From: Microcebus murinus
Taxonomy: Eukaryota > Chordata > Mammalia > Primates > Cheirogaleidae
Reading direction: 5' to 3'
Assembly (NCBI RefSeq): GCF_040939455.1
Contig: NC_134109.1
Location: 52,356,001 to 52,420,000 of the forward strand
Length of the DNA stretch: 64,000 nt
The notes below the pieces were generated by a model that was given only the letters and a program-made list of their open reading frames with translations, ran no database searches and was not told where the DNA came from. The translations under genes were made by a program, and so were the position numbers. This document shows, in pieces, positions 60,573-64,000 of the stretch (its first letter is position 1; the number at the start of each line of letters is the position of its first letter).

Positions 60573-61350
60573 CAATGAAATTATTATGCTAAGTTTTCAA
60601 AAAAATGAGTTTTCACTGAAGGACAAATATTATTTTATCTAGCATTGACCTGGAAAAATTATACTCCTATTTGACACAGCTCTATTTTTCTCTTGGCCAT
60701 TTTCTTAATCTTATGCTTACTGGGAGATTTTTATCCTCCGAGGAATATTTAAGTAAACATCCTTTATAAGGCCATTTGCAAAGAGATGTGTTTCTTTTCA
60801 TCAGGTTCTAGCCTTGTCTACTCAACATATTCCTAATGAACATGGCAATTAATGCATAGATAACGGTGTGCAGCATATAGGATGTAGAACTTCTCTGGCT
60901 TTGATATATACAATTTTTTGACACTAATGCTGTTTGAACTTTAAATAAAATAATTTCTAGCCAGTTTCTACAAGCTACAGATTTGGGGAGCTCAGTTCAT
61001 TTTGCTATTCTAGAGAAATTTCTGATTTGAATACAACTAACCTAACTGATCAAGATCAAAGGAGCAGGTTAATCAATTTGTTCTATATCTTTTAAACTTC
61101 CTTTCTATTGAAACATAACATATTTCCAAATTTGCAGCAAAATAAATAGCAAAGTTCACTAACAATACAAATAAGAAGCTACGACATGGTAGGGATGTGC
61201 TCAGTTGTCAACTGAGATCATTCTTTGTTTTTTTCCTATTATATTGTATATAATGGGCATTATCATACTTGAGTTTATGAAAAACTGGCTCAATACTTTA
61301 TAAAAACTGGATTTTCAAATAAATGACTGAAGCACTATTCTGTGTTAAGT
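60573..61350. other. Unassigned AT-rich sequence
   Basis: No gene or repeat recognised. Confidence 0.5.
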
Positions 61351-61379
61351 CTCTCTCTCTCTCTAATATATATATATAA
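61351..61379. repeat. (CT)n(TA)n microsatellite
   Basis: Seven CT units then about seven TA units. Confidence 0.9.
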
Positions 61380-61497
61380 TGTACCGTCCCCACCACACAC
61401 ACATAAAAGCTGTCTCTCTCCCCCCTTGTTTGTCCTTTGTCTGCCATATCGACAAGAAGCTATGTGATTTGCAAAACAAGGCTTTAATCAACACAGT

Positions 61498-61580
61498 TCT
61501 TGTATAGAACTGTGTATGAACTTGTATAGAATTTTGTACTAAGAACTGTGTTCTTAGTATAGAACTGTGTTCTTAGTATA
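61498..61580. repeat. Compound tandem and inverted repeat
   Basis: AGAACTGTGTTCTTAGTAT occurs twice in tandem (61542-61560, 61561-61579). TACTAAGAAC (61537-61546) pairs with GTTCTTAGTA (61550-61559) to form a hairpin with a 3-nt loop. The related TGTATAGAACTGTGTATGAAC lies just upstream. Confidence 0.85.
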
Positions 61581-61864
61581 AAATTTACTGGTGACAAAAT
61601 CTTATGGAAGCTATTATTTTTCAACCAATTGAATTTTTGTTGGAACTTTGTACTTGACCATACATGTTGCTCATTTATACCTATCTGTCCACTTGCACAA
61701 TTAGTATGGAAATAGACTTCTTAATTATGAACTTTTTTTATTATTCTTTTAAAATGTTAATGTATTACTTATTGATCAAGAAAAAATATATTGGGGACCA
61801 GGTTCTACCAGAATTAATATTGTATATATATGAAAGTCATACTACCACTATAACAACTACTGTT

Positions 61865-61985
61865 CAAGTGTTTTACATGTGTCAAATGATTTAATCCTAA
61901 GTACAGTTCTCTGAGGAAATATCATTAGTATTCACTTTTTACAAATATAGACACTTAAGCACAACCCAGAGAATTGAAAAGATGC
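61865..61985 (+). repeat. MIR SINE, decayed
   Basis: TTTTACATGTGTCAAATGATTTAATCCT, ATCATTAGTATTCACTTTTTACAAATATAGACACTTAAGC follow the MIR middle. Confidence 0.65.
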
Positions 61986-63514
61986 ATAATTAAAATTTGA
62001 TATAGTATGGTACTATGGTAAATAAATGATATTCTTTTATCATACTGGGGATAGAAATAAATTTGGCCTAAGAAGGTAGAAAATGAATTCATAGTTGACA
62101 ATGTTTAAGCTAGGTTTTGACATAAAAGTAGGAGTTTTCTTATATAAGGGGAGAAACATTTGCTAGAGGGAAAAATATAAGATGACCAAGAATAGCTCAT
62201 ATGTTCATATCAAGGCTTTTTCAGTGGAAAAAGGAACAAAAATTTACTAAAAGTAATGCAAGAAAAAGGAGAAGGCTTACTTTTAAAATGCACAAAAATC
62301 TCAGTGAAGGTGGAACCCATAAGTTTTCATGAACCAAGGCAGTTAATCTGTCTGACTCTCTCTGTCTTTCTCTGAGTCCTCAAGGATGGCTAAAATTCTT
62401 GTTCCAAGCCTTCATATCTTTGTGTTTCTGTCTTCTGGCTAACTCCCCTCTTCTATTATTTTATCTGTAAACACATAGCTGATGGTTTTGTCTTCAGAAC
62501 TTACATGTATTATTATGTATTCTTAGCTTTGTTCTCCATGGATTACTATATGTATTCCTCAATGTACAAATTTCAAGTTCTCAGTAGAGAAATCTTGTTG
62601 GCCTAGCTTATATTTTTCATGCCAGAACACACAAATTATCCCTGGTCCATTCAGCTATAACCAGGTGAATGAGAAATCATCATTCTATTGTTGAGTTCTG
62701 TAAACAGACATTCATAAACTAATTAGTCTACTGGATCATATGTGATAGTGATTGGCTCAGTGTGGCAAGCATTTGCAATTTGGCAGTAGATACAGCAGGA
62801 TTATGGAGGGCCTTCTGTGTGATGTACTAACATTGATCATTGATCTAGTATTTTAAAGCTTTGGAGTTTCAGAATCATACCAGTCCTTTATCACTCCTAT
62901 ACATGTGATAAATAGATGTGAAAAATGTCATGAATCAGTGAGATAGCAAGAGGACAGTTGTGGTTTTCCAGGCAAGAGCTGAGGAATAACTAAACTCCAA
63001 ATGGTAGGTACCAATCCCTAATATAGATTACAAATTCAAAATGTTCATGGAATGTCTTTCTGTTTCTGAAATAGGATAATAGAAAGAATGTTCTTTTACC
63101 GTGTGGAAAAAATGACCAAAAAGGGATAGCAAGAAAATAAAATGAGGACACAGAGAAAGATATAAACCAGAATCCAGAAAGTAGTGAGTGGAAAAGCCAG
63201 AAAGACAATTTAAGAATAATAAAAGTGTAATTGCAGGATTTTTATATGAGCTGTATAGTTTTTCAAATAGGGAAGAGATACAAGGGAATCCTATCTGTTT
63301 AAAAAATAATAGCATATTTTGTCCTATAGAACAAAAAAAATTTGTAAGCATGAACAGATGTAACGAATCTATTAATAGAAGAAGACATACATAGGGTGAA
63401 ACTGTGTAAACCCAGGAACAGCCTACTATTGGAAAAAGGTTCTTAACTGTCAAAACCATCCTTTACAGAGGCATTAAAGAATAAAAATCTAATAAACTAT
63501 AATAATAATAAAAG
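61986..63514. other. Unassigned AT-rich sequence
   Basis: No repeat named. Overlapping frames on both strands at 63028-63459 (143 codons minus) resemble no family known to me and have the composition expected by chance. Confidence 0.5.
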
Positions 63515-63665
63515 AAAGTCACCTATTAAGCACCACCATATGTCAGATATTATATTAAGTACTTTATACAGATTATTACATTCTATCTTCACAACATCCT
63601 TATTAGGGATATAATATTATAAACATTTTATGGACAACATTAACTCTCAAAGAAGTTAGCACTCA
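63515..63665 (+). mobile_element. MIR SINE
   Basis: CTATTAAGCACCACCATATGTCAGATATT, AAGTACTTTATACAGATTATTACATTC and TATCTTCACAACATCC follow the MIR 5' half in order. Confidence 0.85.
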
Positions 63666-64000
63666 AGTTATTAACAATTTCTGCAAGAAGGACAGAAAGG
63701 TCTTATCACTTTATAATTCTTCCTTGGAGTACTATTAAGAGCTAACAAGCACTATGAGACAATATGAACATGCAATACTTAAGAAGGACTGTTAGGCATA
63801 GGAAGATATAAGTTCCACAATTTAGGACAAAGGAATAACATTTAAGATGGCATGGTTTTAAATTTCTGAAAACAGGTTTTTGTTTGTTTTTAGAGAAGGA
63901 GGATTTCTAAAAATTGGAAATATTTGTTAAAAATTATTCAAATGAAATAAAATATAGATCAACTGAAGAAGTCAAGTATATGGGGATATTAAATGAGCAC
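63666..64000. other. Unassigned sequence at window end
   Basis: No feature recognised. Confidence 0.45.

Noticed and set aside
63028..63459. 143-codon minus-strand frame, Phe/Leu-rich
   Set aside because: It has no family resemblance, competing open frames lie on both strands, and the composition is that of AT-rich noncoding DNA.

Overview
The window looks like AT-rich, CpG-poor mammalian nuclear DNA. The best clue to the species is its youngest repeats. Two near-identical dimeric Alus (49636-49976 and 59310-59644) carry a TA-rich mid-linker with a GAAAGAAATTAATTGGCCAA segment, a form I associate with strepsirrhine primates. Several L1 3' ends share a TTTTAGCATATTNTGGGGGTAC tip (read on the minus strand) that I also associate with lemur L1s. 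I infer a lemur-like strepsirrhine; the species cannot be fixed from this sequence alone.

The only convincing protein-coding sequence is an intron-less, full-length copy of the pinin (PNN) mRNA at 44287-47642. It has a short GC-rich 5' UTR, an uninterrupted 741-codon reading frame (44340-46565), a 1-kb 3' UTR ending in AATAAA, a 30-nt poly(A) tail, and a 15-bp target-site duplication at a TT/AAAA site. This is a recent L1-mediated retrocopy. Whether it is expressed cannot be judged from the sequence.

The rest is a layered repeat landscape. From 1 to 4 kb there are old L1 pieces carrying a nested Alu, two short L1 3' tips and a Tigger DNA transposon. From 6 to 10 kb there are two copies of one ERV LTR family, the second a complete solo LTR. 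From 12 to 20 kb lie MIRs, a young L1 end, an L2, and the 3' and 5' parts of old L1s, including a G-rich L1 5' UTR. From 24 to 26.5 kb there is a purine tract and an L1MB-like element with a 45-bp L1 micro-insertion and a palindromic AT repeat. From 31 to 34 kb there is an ancient repeat holding an unexplained CpG-dense segment, a hAT element, and an LTR with a nested Alu. From 36 to 43 kb lie L1, L2 and MIR copies, and a MaLR-like LTR containing a later solo ERV LTR. After the PNN copy there are a MaLR-like LTR, an L1 3' end with Alus, and sparse old repeats to the end.

No multi-exon host gene, tRNA, rRNA, CRISPR array or prokaryote-type system is visible. About half the window is AT-rich sequence in which I recognise nothing; those stretches are listed. 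Repeat family names come from remembered consensus features, not from a database search.
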